The position numbers and the translations under genes were made by a program. This document shows positions 1 to 5,604 of a DNA stretch of 5,604 nucleotides, piece after piece. Within the stretch, counting starts at the first letter, position 1, and each line of letters begins with the position of its first letter. The notes beneath the pieces were generated by a model that saw nothing but the letters and a program-made list of their open reading frames with translations, was not told the DNA's origin and made no database searches. Source of the DNA: Vulcanimicrobiota bacterium (lineage in GTDB: Bacteria; Vulcanimicrobiota; Vulcanimicrobiia; Vulcanimicrobiales; Vulcanimicrobiaceae); assembly GCA_019245995.1 (NCBI GenBank), contig JAFAQW010000259.1, forward strand, positions 1 through 5,604, read 5' to 3'.

Positions 1-359
1 CGGAGGAAGAACTGATCGCGCGCATCGCGGCGATTTTGCGCCGAAGCGATCGCCCGGTCGTCGGAGTCGTGGAGGCTGGGCGCTTGCGCATCGATCTCGC
101 GGCTCGATCGGTGCACTACGACGGCACGCCGGTTACGCTCGGTGCGACCGAGTTCAGAGTCATCGAGTACTTGGCGCGCAACGTGGGATTGGCACTGTCG
201 CGGGAACAGATCGTCGCGCGCGTTTGGGATTACGACTTCGACGGCTCCAACAACATCGTGGACGTTTACGTTAGTCAGCTGAGGCGTAAATTGAAGGTGC
301 TCGGGGCGCCAAACGTGATTGAAACCGTGTGGGGCATCGGATACCGCCTACGTCCCTAA
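1..359 (+). CDS. OmpR/PhoB-family response regulator, C-terminal part (5' truncated by window edge)
   Basis: Reading in frame from base 3, 118 residues are visible before a TAA stop at 357-359. The first residues (EEELIARIAAILRR) match the last receiver helix and linker seen in OmpR-type regulators. They are followed by a complete winged-helix DNA-binding domain. Landmarks are the N-terminal sheet (GRLRIDLAARSVHYDG), the TEFRVIEYLARN helix, the SREQIVARVW segment, the recognition helix (NNIVDVYVSQLRRKL) and the terminal wing (VIETVWGIGYRLRP). The phospho-acceptor Asp would lie outside the window, so receiver integrity cannot be judged. The protein should bind tandem DNA sites and regulate transcription when phosphorylated by the kinase encoded next to it, whose start codon lies inside this gene. 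The target genes cannot be deduced from the sequence. Confidence 0.95.
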   Translation, partial: EEELIARIAAILRRSDRPVVGVVEAGRLRIDLAARSVHYDGTPVTLGATEFRVIEYLARNVGLALSREQIVARVWDYDFDGSNNIVDVYVSQLRRKLKVLGAPNVIETVWGIGYRLRP

Positions 360-1276
360 CGCTGCGCGCGGCGGCGTACTATCTCGCAGTTTTCGTTTGC
401 GTTTTGGCCGCGCTCAGCGCGGGCGCCTACTTCTTCATGCTGCGCGAGTATTCGTCGCTGCTGGCGCCGGCGCTGAGCACCCCCGAAGGCCGCAGTGCGC
501 TCGCGGCGGCGATGCGACACGTCGTTCTCGCTATTCTTGCGATCGATGCGCCGTTGGTTATCGTCGTCGCGATCGCGGCATATCTCTTGGCACGGGCAAC
601 AATCGCGCCGCTTCAGGCGGCGCGCGAACGGGAGCGCGTCTTCGCCGCGGATGCGGCGCACGAGTTGCGTTCGCCCTTGACGGCGATCGCCGCAATCGCG
701 CAGGCCGCGCGGCCGGGCGCCTCCCCCGAGAGCGCCAAAGCGTTCGAGGCGATCGCGCGCAGCGCGTTTCACGCCTCCGACGTGGTCGGCGATCTGTTAA
801 CGCTGGCGCGGAGCCCCGCGCGGCGCGTGTTGCAGTGCGAGCCGGTCGACCTTGCGGCAGTCGTCGCGGCGGCCGTCGCGGACGTCGAGCCCATCGCAGT
901 CGAACGAAAGATTCGCATCGACAGCGCCGCACAGAGCGCGATCGTCGACGGCGACGAACGCCGCTTGCGCGAGCTCGCGCGCAACGTGCTCGACAACGCG
1001 ATACGCCATGCGCGCGCGGTGGTGACGATCGCGACACGCTGCGACGGCGCGGCCTGCGAGTTGGTCGTGGATGACGACGGCGAGGGCATCGCCCCCGAGC
1101 AGCGCGAGCTCGTCTTTGAACGCTTTTACCGCCGGAACGACGACGCGTCGGGTACGGGCCTGGGGCTTGCCATCGTGCGATGGATCGCGCGGGCGCACGA
1201 GGGCAGCGTCAGCATCGGCGAGGCGCCCGGCGGCGGCGCTCGCTTTGTCACGGTGATCCCCGCGTACCGCGCGTAA
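329..1276 (+). CDS. Sensor histidine kinase, two-component system, short-loop membrane type
   Basis: This 315-residue kinase is the presumed partner of the preceding regulator. The GTG at 329 is the first possible start: an in-frame TGA lies at 320-322, and the next usable codons would cut into the first membrane helix. The result is a 31-bp overlap with the regulator. Domains in order: membrane helix about 13-37, external loop of only about 26 residues, membrane helix about 64-88, then APLQ (93-96) leading almost directly into the dimerisation/phosphotransfer helix. His111 in the H-box HELRSPLT is the likely phosphorylated residue. The catalytic domain has an N-box (N219, N223 in RNVLDNAIRHA), a G1 box (DDDGEGI, 248-254), an F-box (VFERFYR) and a G2 box (GTGLGLAIV, 275-283). 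All ATP-binding motifs are intact. A complete HAMP domain and any separate sensor domain are absent. The signal is unknown. Confidence 0.95.
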   Translation: MGHRIPPTSLTLRAAAYYLAVFVCVLAALSAGAYFFMLREYSSLLAPALSTPEGRSALAAAMRHVVLAILAIDAPLVIVVAIAAYLLARATIAPLQAARERERVFAADAAHELRSPLTAIAAIAQAARPGASPESAKAFEAIARSAFHASDVVGDLLTLARSPARRVLQCEPVDLAAVVAAAVADVEPIAVERKIRIDSAAQSAIVDGDERRLRELARNVLDNAIRHARAVVTIATRCDGAACELVVDDDGEGIAPEQRELVFERFYRRNDDASGTGLGLAIVRWIARAHEGSVSIGEAPGGGARFVTVIPAYRA

Positions 1277-1348
1277 TCGTCACAGCATCTTCCGAGGTTT
1301 TCTCGACCGGGGCGGATACGGCTGCGCCGGGGAGTAAGTGACGAGGCG

Positions 1349-2875
1349 ATGCCGTTCGATTCACTTGGCGCCTTCGTGCGGGCGTTGCGCAAAGCGGGCG
1401 AGCTGCAGACGATCAAGGCGCCCGTGGACCCGCGACTCGAGATCGCCGAGATCACGAACCGCGTGGTCAAGGGCGGCGGACCGGCGCTGCTCTTTACGAA
1501 CGTTCGCGGCTCGGAATTTCCCGTGTTGACCAACCAGTTCGGCTCCGAGCGGCGCATGGCCATGGCGCTGGGCGCGACATCCTTGGGCGCCGTCGAGCAG
1601 CGAGTCCGCGATTTGATCGACGTCTCACCGCCGGCCGGATCGTTCGCCGAAAAATTATGGGGCGCCATTCGCTTAACGCGCTTCGCCAGCGCCATCCCCA
1701 AGATGGCGCGCGCCGGCAGCGCGCAAGAGGTCGTGCTTTCTCAGCCCGACCTGCGCATGCTTCCGGTGCTGACGACGTGGCCGCTTGACGCCGCTCCCTT
1801 CATAACGCTGCCAATCGTCATCACCAAAGACCCCCGAACCGGCCGTCTGAACGCCGGCATCTATCGCATGCAGGTGTACGACGAGAACGAAACGGCAATG
1901 CACTGGCAGCGCCACAAGCACGGTCGCGCGCATGCGGACGCGTGGGGAGACCGAGTACCGGTCGCCGTCGCTATCGGCACCGATCCCGCGCTCGCCTACG
2001 CCGCGACGGCGCCGCTTCCCCCTCTGCTCGATGAGTTCGCTTTCGCAGGCCTGTTGCGGGGGAAGCCGGTGGAGCTCGTGACCGCCAGAACGGTCGATCT
2101 TCCGGTTCCCGCCCACGCCGAGTTCGTGCTGGAAGGCTACGTCGATAACGCCGATCTACGCACCGAGGGACCGTTCGGGGACCACACGGGCGTGTACAGT
2201 TTGGCCGATCGCTATCCCGTCTTTCACGTGACGTGCATGACGCACCGGCGCGATGCGATCTATCCGGCGACCGTCGTCGGCAAGCCGCCGATGGAAGATG
2301 CCTGGCTCGGAAAGGCGACGGAACGAATCTTTTTGCCGCTGTTGCAGGCGCTGTTGCCGGAGGTCGTCGACATGAACCTTCCGGTCGAAGGCGGCTTTCA
2401 CAATCTGGCGATCGTCACCGTTCGGAAGAAGTATCCCGGACACGCCAAGAAGGTGATGAATGCACTCTGGGGTCTGGGACACATGATGATGCTCACCCGG
2501 GTGCTGATCGTGGTCGACGCGGACGTCGACGTGCAATCGCCACGCGAAGTGGCATGGTTCGTTTTGAACAATCTCGCGCCCGACCGCGACGTCGTCACCA
2601 TGCCCGGCCCCGTCGACGATCTCGACCACGGCTCGTACAGCGTTGCCTACGGAGTGAAGATCGGAATCGATGCGACGCGCAAAGACGCATCCGAAGGTTA
2701 CACCCGCCAATGGCCGCCGGAAATGATTATGGACGACGCCACGCGCACGCTCGTGACGGATCGCTGGCGCGAATACGGCCTAGAAAAATTGCAACGCCGG
2801 CTCGTGCCGAATGCATGGTCGGGACAAGGGACTGAGGCCTTCGAACGTCTGCTGCGGGATCCCGACAGACGGTGA
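1349..2875 (+). CDS. ubiD: UbiD-family prenylated-FMN-dependent (de)carboxylase
   Basis: The 508-residue product is full length for the family and resembles E. coli UbiD throughout. Examples are the N-terminal SLGAFVRALRKAGEL, GGGPALLF, TWPLDAAPFITLP, EFAFAGLLRG, AEFVLEGYV and EGPFGDHTGVY. Family members use prenylated FMN made by UbiX to decarboxylate a prenylated aromatic acid in quinone synthesis. Aligned by eye to fungal Fdc1, the metal ligands are N168, H191 and E229 and the catalytic trio is R173, E273 and D278 (Asp is normal in bacterial UbiD). All are present, so the enzyme looks active. The ATG at 1349 fits the family N-terminus, but its ribosome site is weak: GAGG at 1343-1346 is only 2 nt away and GGGGAG at 1329-1334 is 14 nt away. 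The stop overlaps the prenyltransferase start. It could serve menaquinone (MqnL-like role) or ubiquinone synthesis. No ubiX is seen in the window. Confidence 0.95.
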   Translation: MPFDSLGAFVRALRKAGELQTIKAPVDPRLEIAEITNRVVKGGGPALLFTNVRGSEFPVLTNQFGSERRMAMALGATSLGAVEQRVRDLIDVSPPAGSFAEKLWGAIRLTRFASAIPKMARAGSAQEVVLSQPDLRMLPVLTTWPLDAAPFITLPIVITKDPRTGRLNAGIYRMQVYDENETAMHWQRHKHGRAHADAWGDRVPVAVAIGTDPALAYAATAPLPPLLDEFAFAGLLRGKPVELVTARTVDLPVPAHAEFVLEGYVDNADLRTEGPFGDHTGVYSLADRYPVFHVTCMTHRRDAIYPATVVGKPPMEDAWLGKATERIFLPLLQALLPEVVDMNLPVEGGFHNLAIVTVRKKYPGHAKKVMNALWGLGHMMMLTRVLIVVDADVDVQSPREVAWFVLNNLAPDRDVVTMPGPVDDLDHGSYSVAYGVKIGIDATRKDASEGYTRQWPPEMIMDDATRTLVTDRWREYGLEKLQRRLVPNAWSGQGTEAFERLLRDPDRR

Positions 2876-3720
2876 GCGCGCTGCGCGTCTTTTTTCGCGA
2901 GATCCGGATCGAGCACACGCTCTTTGCGCTGCCCTTCGCCTACGTCGGGGCGATTTTGGCGGCGCGCGGCATTCCATCACTTCAGTCACTCGGATGGATC
3001 ACCGTCGCTGTGCTCGGCGCGCGCACGGCAGCTATGGCGGCAAACCGCTATTTCGACCGCGAGATCGACGCACGAAATCCGCGGACCGCGCGCCGCGCGG
3101 TGGCCAGCGGAGCTCTCGCGCCGAGCACGATGGTATGGGCGACCGCGGCGGGTTTGGCACTGCTGACCGTAGCGGCGCTGCGCCTCAATCCGCTCTGCTT
3201 CGAGCTGATGCCCATCGCGGTCGTGCTTTTGTTACTGTACCCCCTCTGCAAACGCTTTACGTGGACCGGCCACTTCGTTTTAGGAGCGGTGGACGGTCTC
3301 GCACCGCTGGGGGCCTACGTTGCCGTCGCCGGTACGATCACGCTGCCCGCCCTGTTGCTCTTCGTCGCCGTCACGCTCTGGGTTGCCGGCTTTGACATCA
3401 TCTACGCGCTGATGGACCTCGGCGTTGACCGCGAACAAGGAATCCGTTCCCTTCCGGCGCGCTTCGGTGAGGCCAGCGGGCGGACGTTGCCGTTTGCGCT
3501 CCATCTCGCGATGCTGCTGCTGTTGGCAGGCGCGGGGAGGTTGGCGGATGCCGGCAGCATTTACTATCTCGGCATCGCCGCCGTCGCTTGCCTGATTTTG
3601 TACGAGCGCCACCTCTTTCGCACTGGAGCGAATCTCTTCGTCATCAACGAGCGAGTGTTTATCTCGAACATGATCTTTTCGGTCTTCTTTTTGATTACCA
3701 CCGCCGGGGGCTACCGATGA
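2872..3720 (+). CDS. ubiA: UbiA-family polyprenyltransferase, MqnP-like (4-hydroxybenzoate prenyltransferase type)
   Basis: This 282-residue integral membrane enzyme attaches a polyprenyl chain to an aromatic acid. It carries both Asp-rich Mg/diphosphate motifs: N58-x3-D62-x3-D66 in NRYFDREID, and D175-x2-YA-x2-D182-x3-D186 in DIIYALMDLGVD. About eight to nine hydrophobic helices surround them. The flanks NPRTARR and GIRSLPARFG, and the WVAGFDIIYAL context, resemble the 'UbiA-like' group linked to futalosine-route menaquinone synthesis (MqnP) rather than E. coli UbiA. That subgroup call rests on remembered family patterns and is less certain than the family call. The GTG start at 2872 overlaps the ubiD stop (GTGA). 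The N-terminus (FFREIRIEHTLFALPFAYVG) begins just as the family does, which supports this start. Translation is probably coupled to ubiD. Its product would be the natural substrate of the neighbouring decarboxylase. Confidence 0.93.
   Translation: MSALRVFFREIRIEHTLFALPFAYVGAILAARGIPSLQSLGWITVAVLGARTAAMAANRYFDREIDARNPRTARRAVASGALAPSTMVWATAAGLALLTVAALRLNPLCFELMPIAVVLLLLYPLCKRFTWTGHFVLGAVDGLAPLGAYVAVAGTITLPALLLFVAVTLWVAGFDIIYALMDLGVDREQGIRSLPARFGEASGRTLPFALHLAMLLLLAGAGRLADAGSIYYLGIAAVACLILYERHLFRTGANLFVINERVFISNMIFSVFFLITTAGGYR
3706..3710 (+). promoter_or_regulatory. Ribosome binding site fixing the start of the substrate-binding protein gene
   Basis: A GGGGG run lies 6 nt before the ATG at 3717, inside the last codons of the prenyltransferase gene. 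Together with the ATGA stop/start overlap (3717-3720) and the secretion-signal-like sequence that begins at this ATG, it favours 3717 over the upstream in-frame TTG at 3588. The TTG start would add 43 residues encoded inside ubiA that do not look like a leader. Confidence 0.6.
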
Positions 3721-4901
3721 AACGCCGGCATTTCATTGAGGCGGCGGCCGCCGCCGTCGCGTTCGGGGGACGCGCCGTTCCGGCACGGCCGCAGACGCTT
3801 CCGCCGCCGATCGGATCGCCGCCGCAGTTCTTGCCGCAGCTCACCATCGCCGTCAACGTGACGCTGTCGGGTGAGCTGCAAAAGTACGGCAACGAAATCG
3901 TCAAGGGCGTGACGGCGGCGGTGGACGAGACGAATCGTTTCAACGCGCCGATCGGTCACGTCTGGGGCGTCCGTCCGCTGGACGACCGCAACGATGCGGG
4001 GCTCGCGGCATCCAACGCCAACGTCGCTGCCGGCGACTCGACCGTCATCGCCGTCGTCGGTAATCTGACGGCAGCAATGACGCTCGCGGCATTGCGCCGG
4101 TATGCAAACATGGGATTTCCGCTCGTCGTGCCGACCGTCACCGCGGATGCCGTGACGCAACGGGGTTTCCACAACGTCTACCGCTTGCCGGCCAAAGACA
4201 GCACGGCCGGCCGGCTCTTCGCCGGCTCTGCGCTCGAAGGAAAGCGCGGGGTGCCCGCCATTGCCGTCGCCTTCGACGGGGATTACGGCTACGAGGTCGC
4301 GCAGGGCTTCGCGGCGCAAGCGAAGCGCGACGGCCATCCTACCGACGTGTTGCTCTTCCCGCTCGATTCCACCGCGCCGGCGGCGGCGGCGCGCACGGTG
4401 CTCGACCGTTCCCCGGGTTATGTGTTTTTGGCGGGAAAAACCACCCAGCTGGGACCCGTCGCGGCTGCGCTGCGCGTCGCCGGATATCGTGGCGACTTCG
4501 GCGCGAGCGACGGCTTTTACAACACGGAAACGATCGAAAAATTTGCCGGCGTTCTCGACGGCGCATACGTGGCGTCGCCTCTTCCGCCCCTCAATCGCGT
4601 CGCCGGCGCCGTGCAACTCGTCACCGATTTTCAGCGCGAAGTGAGCCAGGTCACGGCCTTTTCGGCCTACGCTTACGCCGCCGCGCAGCTCATCATCCTT
4701 GCGTCGCAGCGGGCGAACGCGAGCACGCGCACCACGCTGTTGCGCACGTTGCAAGAGGGTGGGAACTATACGACGATCGTCGGCCAGTTCGGCTTCAATA
4801 TCAGCGGCGACCCGCTGATTCCAGACATCTACCTCTACGTCGCGCGCAAAGAGGGCTTCAAGTACGACCGTCCCGCGGTCCGCACCGGCTTCGTCTTGTA
4901 G
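3717..4901 (+). CDS. Periplasmic substrate-binding protein, Leu/Ile/Val (LivJ/LivK, Peripla_BP_6) type
   Basis: The product has 394 residues from the ATG at 3717, whose ATGA overlaps the prenyltransferase stop. The N-terminus KRRHFIE followed by an Ala-rich stretch resembles a twin-arginine signal (RR-x-F-I), with possible cleavage around residues 23-26, so export is likely. The mature part has the two-lobe amino-acid-binding fold: QLTIAVNVTLSGELQKYG (41-58), AVVGNLTAAMTLAAL (112-126, the ligand-binding loop region), FPLVVPTVTADAVTQRG (134-150), AFDGDYGYEVAQGF (185-198) and YRGDFGASDGFYN (257-269). Family members bind branched-chain amino acids, amides, urea or aromatic acids and pass them to an ABC importer. 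No permease or ATPase gene is nearby; instead it is coupled to quinone-biosynthesis genes. The ligand is unknown; an aromatic acid is only a contextual guess. Similar receptor domains also act as sensors. Confidence 0.88.
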   Translation: MKRRHFIEAAAAAVAFGGRAVPARPQTLPPPIGSPPQFLPQLTIAVNVTLSGELQKYGNEIVKGVTAAVDETNRFNAPIGHVWGVRPLDDRNDAGLAASNANVAAGDSTVIAVVGNLTAAMTLAALRRYANMGFPLVVPTVTADAVTQRGFHNVYRLPAKDSTAGRLFAGSALEGKRGVPAIAVAFDGDYGYEVAQGFAAQAKRDGHPTDVLLFPLDSTAPAAAARTVLDRSPGYVFLAGKTTQLGPVAAALRVAGYRGDFGASDGFYNTETIEKFAGVLDGAYVASPLPPLNRVAGAVQLVTDFQREVSQVTAFSAYAYAAAQLIILASQRANASTRTTLLRTLQEGGNYTTIVGQFGFNISGDPLIPDIYLYVARKEGFKYDRPAVRTGFVL

Positions 4902-4909
4902 CCGACCTT

Positions 4910-4954
4910 GCGCGCGGCGAGTGCCGGGAAAAGCGGGTCATTTCGTCCGCGCGC
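4910..4954. terminator. Candidate bidirectional hairpin between convergent operons
   Basis: GCGCGCGG at 4910-4917 is perfectly complementary to CCGCGCGC at 4947-4954. After one bulged T (4946) the stem extends by CGA (4918-4920) with TCG (4943-4945). This gives about 11 pairs around a 22-nt loop. It occupies nearly the whole 53-bp gap between a plus-strand stop (4901) and a minus-strand stop (4955), where a shared terminator is expected. No U-tract follows on either strand and the loop is large, so it is not a textbook intrinsic terminator. In such GC-rich DNA the pairing could be chance. Confidence 0.35.
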
Positions 4955-5110
4955 TCAGCGGACGTATTCGTCCTCAGGGATCACGCGAAGCCGGTGCGGC
5001 GGGCGCACTCTTTGTTTTTGACCGTCGTCGTCGGACTCTTCGAGCGCCAGCACGAATCGCAGGCGCCAGGAGCCCAGTGAGACCGTAAAGTTCGTTCCAA
5101 GGATTTCCAC
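4955..5110 (-). CDS. Small conserved-looking hypothetical protein, 51 aa
   Basis: I do not recognise the family. The frame starts with GTG at 5110, only 2 nt after the TAA of the membrane protein gene, and ends with TGA at 4957-4955. A GGAGG (complement of 5118-5122) sits exactly 7 nt before the GTG, which is strong support for real translation. The protein begins with a strand-like stretch (EILGTNFTVSLGSW, RLRFVLALEE). It continues with a charged linker (ESDDDGQKQR) and ends in a basic then acidic tail (PPHRLRVIPEDEYVR). It has no signal peptide or membrane helix, so it is probably cytosolic. Co-transcription with the upstream permease-like gene suggests a related job, but no function can be assigned. 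The same frame stays open further upstream, but that part runs antisense-free through the permease gene in another register and is judged a shadow. Confidence 0.6.
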   Translation of the reverse strand: MEILGTNFTVSLGSWRLRFVLALEESDDDGQKQRVRPPHRLRVIPEDEYVR

Positions 5111-5112
5111 GA

Positions 5113-5604
5113 TTACGCCTCCATGCGCTGCCATTTGGCGATGGCCAGCGCGCAATAAATTACGAACAGCAACACGACCACGCCGATCCGCGGCAGAAAC
5201 GTGGGATCCGACGAGCCGAAGGCCAGAGAGTCCGGGCCGCTCGGGATCGTTACGTAGCTCATCGGATTGAGCCGCGAGAGCGCCCAGGCCACGTCGTGGA
5301 TGAAGAGTCCCACCGCGTTGTGCGGATGAATGGCCGCGAGGATTCCGACAAGGATCGCGACAGGCCACGCAAAGCCGAGCACGGCGCCGAAGGCGCGGTG
5401 TATCCAGGTCGTCGCCGCGCAAACCAGCGCATACCAGCCGAGGGGGCACGCAATGCCCATAGCGATCGCGCGCCCATTGATGCCGCTGAAATCGAGCCGC
5501 GGCGATTCGAATAGCAGCTGACAAACGTACAAGGCGAGAACCGTCATCAGCGACGCCGCGATGATTCCGGCCACGTCGACGCAAATCGCGCCCAGCGCGT
5601 AACG
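5113..5604 (-). CDS. Integral membrane protein, probable ABC-2 type permease, C-terminal part (5' truncated by window edge)
   Basis: The visible 163 residues are open to the right edge (RYALGAICVD precedes the first internal GTG at 5574), so the true start lies outside the window. The stop is TAA at 5115-5113. Four strongly hydrophobic segments are visible at about residues 11-32, 45-67, 71-92 and 130-148 of this fragment. Between the third and fourth is SRLNPMSYV, which resembles the conserved LNPxSY segment before the last helix of ABC-2 type permeases. The protein ends with a short basic tail (KWQRMEA) after the final helix, as those permeases do. Such proteins form the membrane part of exporters for drugs, lipids or polysaccharides. 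No ATPase gene is in view; it would be expected upstream, beyond 5604. Another polytopic membrane protein family cannot be excluded. Confidence 0.65.
   Translation of the reverse strand, partial: RYALGAICVDVAGIIAASLMTVLALYVCQLLFESPRLDFSGINGRAIAMGIACPLGWYALVCAATTWIHRAFGAVLGFAWPVAILVGILAAIHPHNAVGLFIHDVAWALSRLNPMSYVTIPSGPDSLAFGSSDPTFLPRIGVVVLLFVIYCALAIAKWQRMEA
5118..5122 (-). promoter_or_regulatory. Shine-Dalgarno sequence of the 51-aa small gene
   Basis: On the minus strand GGAGG lies within the final codons of the membrane protein gene (Met-Glu-Ala-stop), 7 nt ahead of the GTG at 5110. This spacing is near optimal. It is the main reason for calling the short downstream frame a gene and for choosing that start. 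Confidence 0.6.

Noticed and set aside
319..1074. 251-codon plus-strand open frame inside the kinase gene
   Set aside because: The translation is an arginine-rich low-complexity string, in a different frame from an intact kinase with all catalytic motifs. It is a codon-bias shadow.
1277..1348. Promoter or terminator between the kinase gene and ubiD
   Set aside because: Only a 4-bp stem (CGAG/CTCG at 1293-1305) and weak -10-like strings such as GATACG were found. None is convincing enough to call.
2156..2710. 184-codon minus-strand frame opposite ubiD
   Set aside because: Rich in His, Arg and Asp with no fold-like pattern or ribosome site, and it opposes the conserved ubiD core.
3588..3716. 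Upstream TTG start for the binding protein gene, adding 43 residues
   Set aside because: The extra residues are encoded within ubiA and would bury the export signal. The ATG at 3717 has a purine-rich site and the typical ATGA overlap.
4187..4211. Perfect 7-bp inverted repeat GCCGGCC/GGCCGGC within the binding protein gene
   Set aside because: It lies in ordinary codons (LPAKDSTAGR) rich in GCC/GGC. Such pairing is common by chance at this base composition.
3711..4754. 347-codon open frame on the minus strand opposite the binding protein gene
   Set aside because: It is highly Arg/Gly/His-rich with no recognisable domain, and mirrors a well-supported plus-strand gene. Long antisense frames are expected in GC-rich coding DNA.
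5111..5584. Upstream extension of the 51-residue small gene's frame (open to 209 codons in total)
   Set aside because: This part overlaps the membrane protein gene in another frame. The permease frame has clear hydrophobic helices while this one is Arg-rich, and only the part after 5110 has its own ribosome site and free space.
1..5604. Mobile elements, CRISPR arrays, tRNA or rRNA genes
   Set aside because: No transposase or integrase frames, no regularly spaced repeats, and no tRNA- or rRNA-like stretches were seen. The window is almost fully occupied by protein-coding genes.

Overview
The window is a GC-rich, densely packed bacterial segment with almost no non-coding DNA. GTG starts, stop/start overlaps and long spurious antisense frames fit a high-GC genome. 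Nothing fixes the taxon. The codon style, the two-component pair and a UbiA of the MqnP-like type would suit a GC-rich soil or environmental lineage such as Eremiobacterota/Vulcanimicrobiota, but that is a low-confidence guess.

Layout, plus strand. (1) 1-359 is the C-terminal part of an OmpR/PhoB-family response regulator, cut by the left edge. (2) 329-1276 is its sensor histidine kinase, overlapping it by 31 bp, with two membrane helices, a very short external loop and no full HAMP domain. (3) After a 72-bp gap comes a tight three-gene run: a UbiD-family prenylated-FMN decarboxylase (1349-2875), a UbiA-family polyprenyltransferase (2872-3720, GTGA overlap), and a periplasmic substrate-binding protein of the Leu/Ile/Val family (3717-4901, ATGA overlap).

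Layout, minus strand. The right end is convergent. An integral membrane protein resembling the C-terminal half of an ABC-2 type permease enters from the right edge (5604-5113). It is followed 2 nt later by a probable 51-residue small protein (5110-4955) with a well-placed Shine-Dalgarno sequence. A GC-rich inverted repeat fills the 53-bp gap between the convergent operons.

How the genes work together. UbiA and UbiD catalyse consecutive steps in quinone biosynthesis: prenylation of an aromatic acid, then ring decarboxylation. The UbiA resembles the group tied to menaquinone made by the futalosine route (MqnP), so a menaquinone role is at least as likely as ubiquinone. The substrate-binding protein is unusual here: it is translationally coupled to the quinone genes, yet no transporter permease or ATPase gene accompanies it in the window. 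Whether it supplies or senses an aromatic precursor is the most interesting open question. The kinase/regulator pair lies just upstream on the same strand and may or may not share a transcript with these genes.
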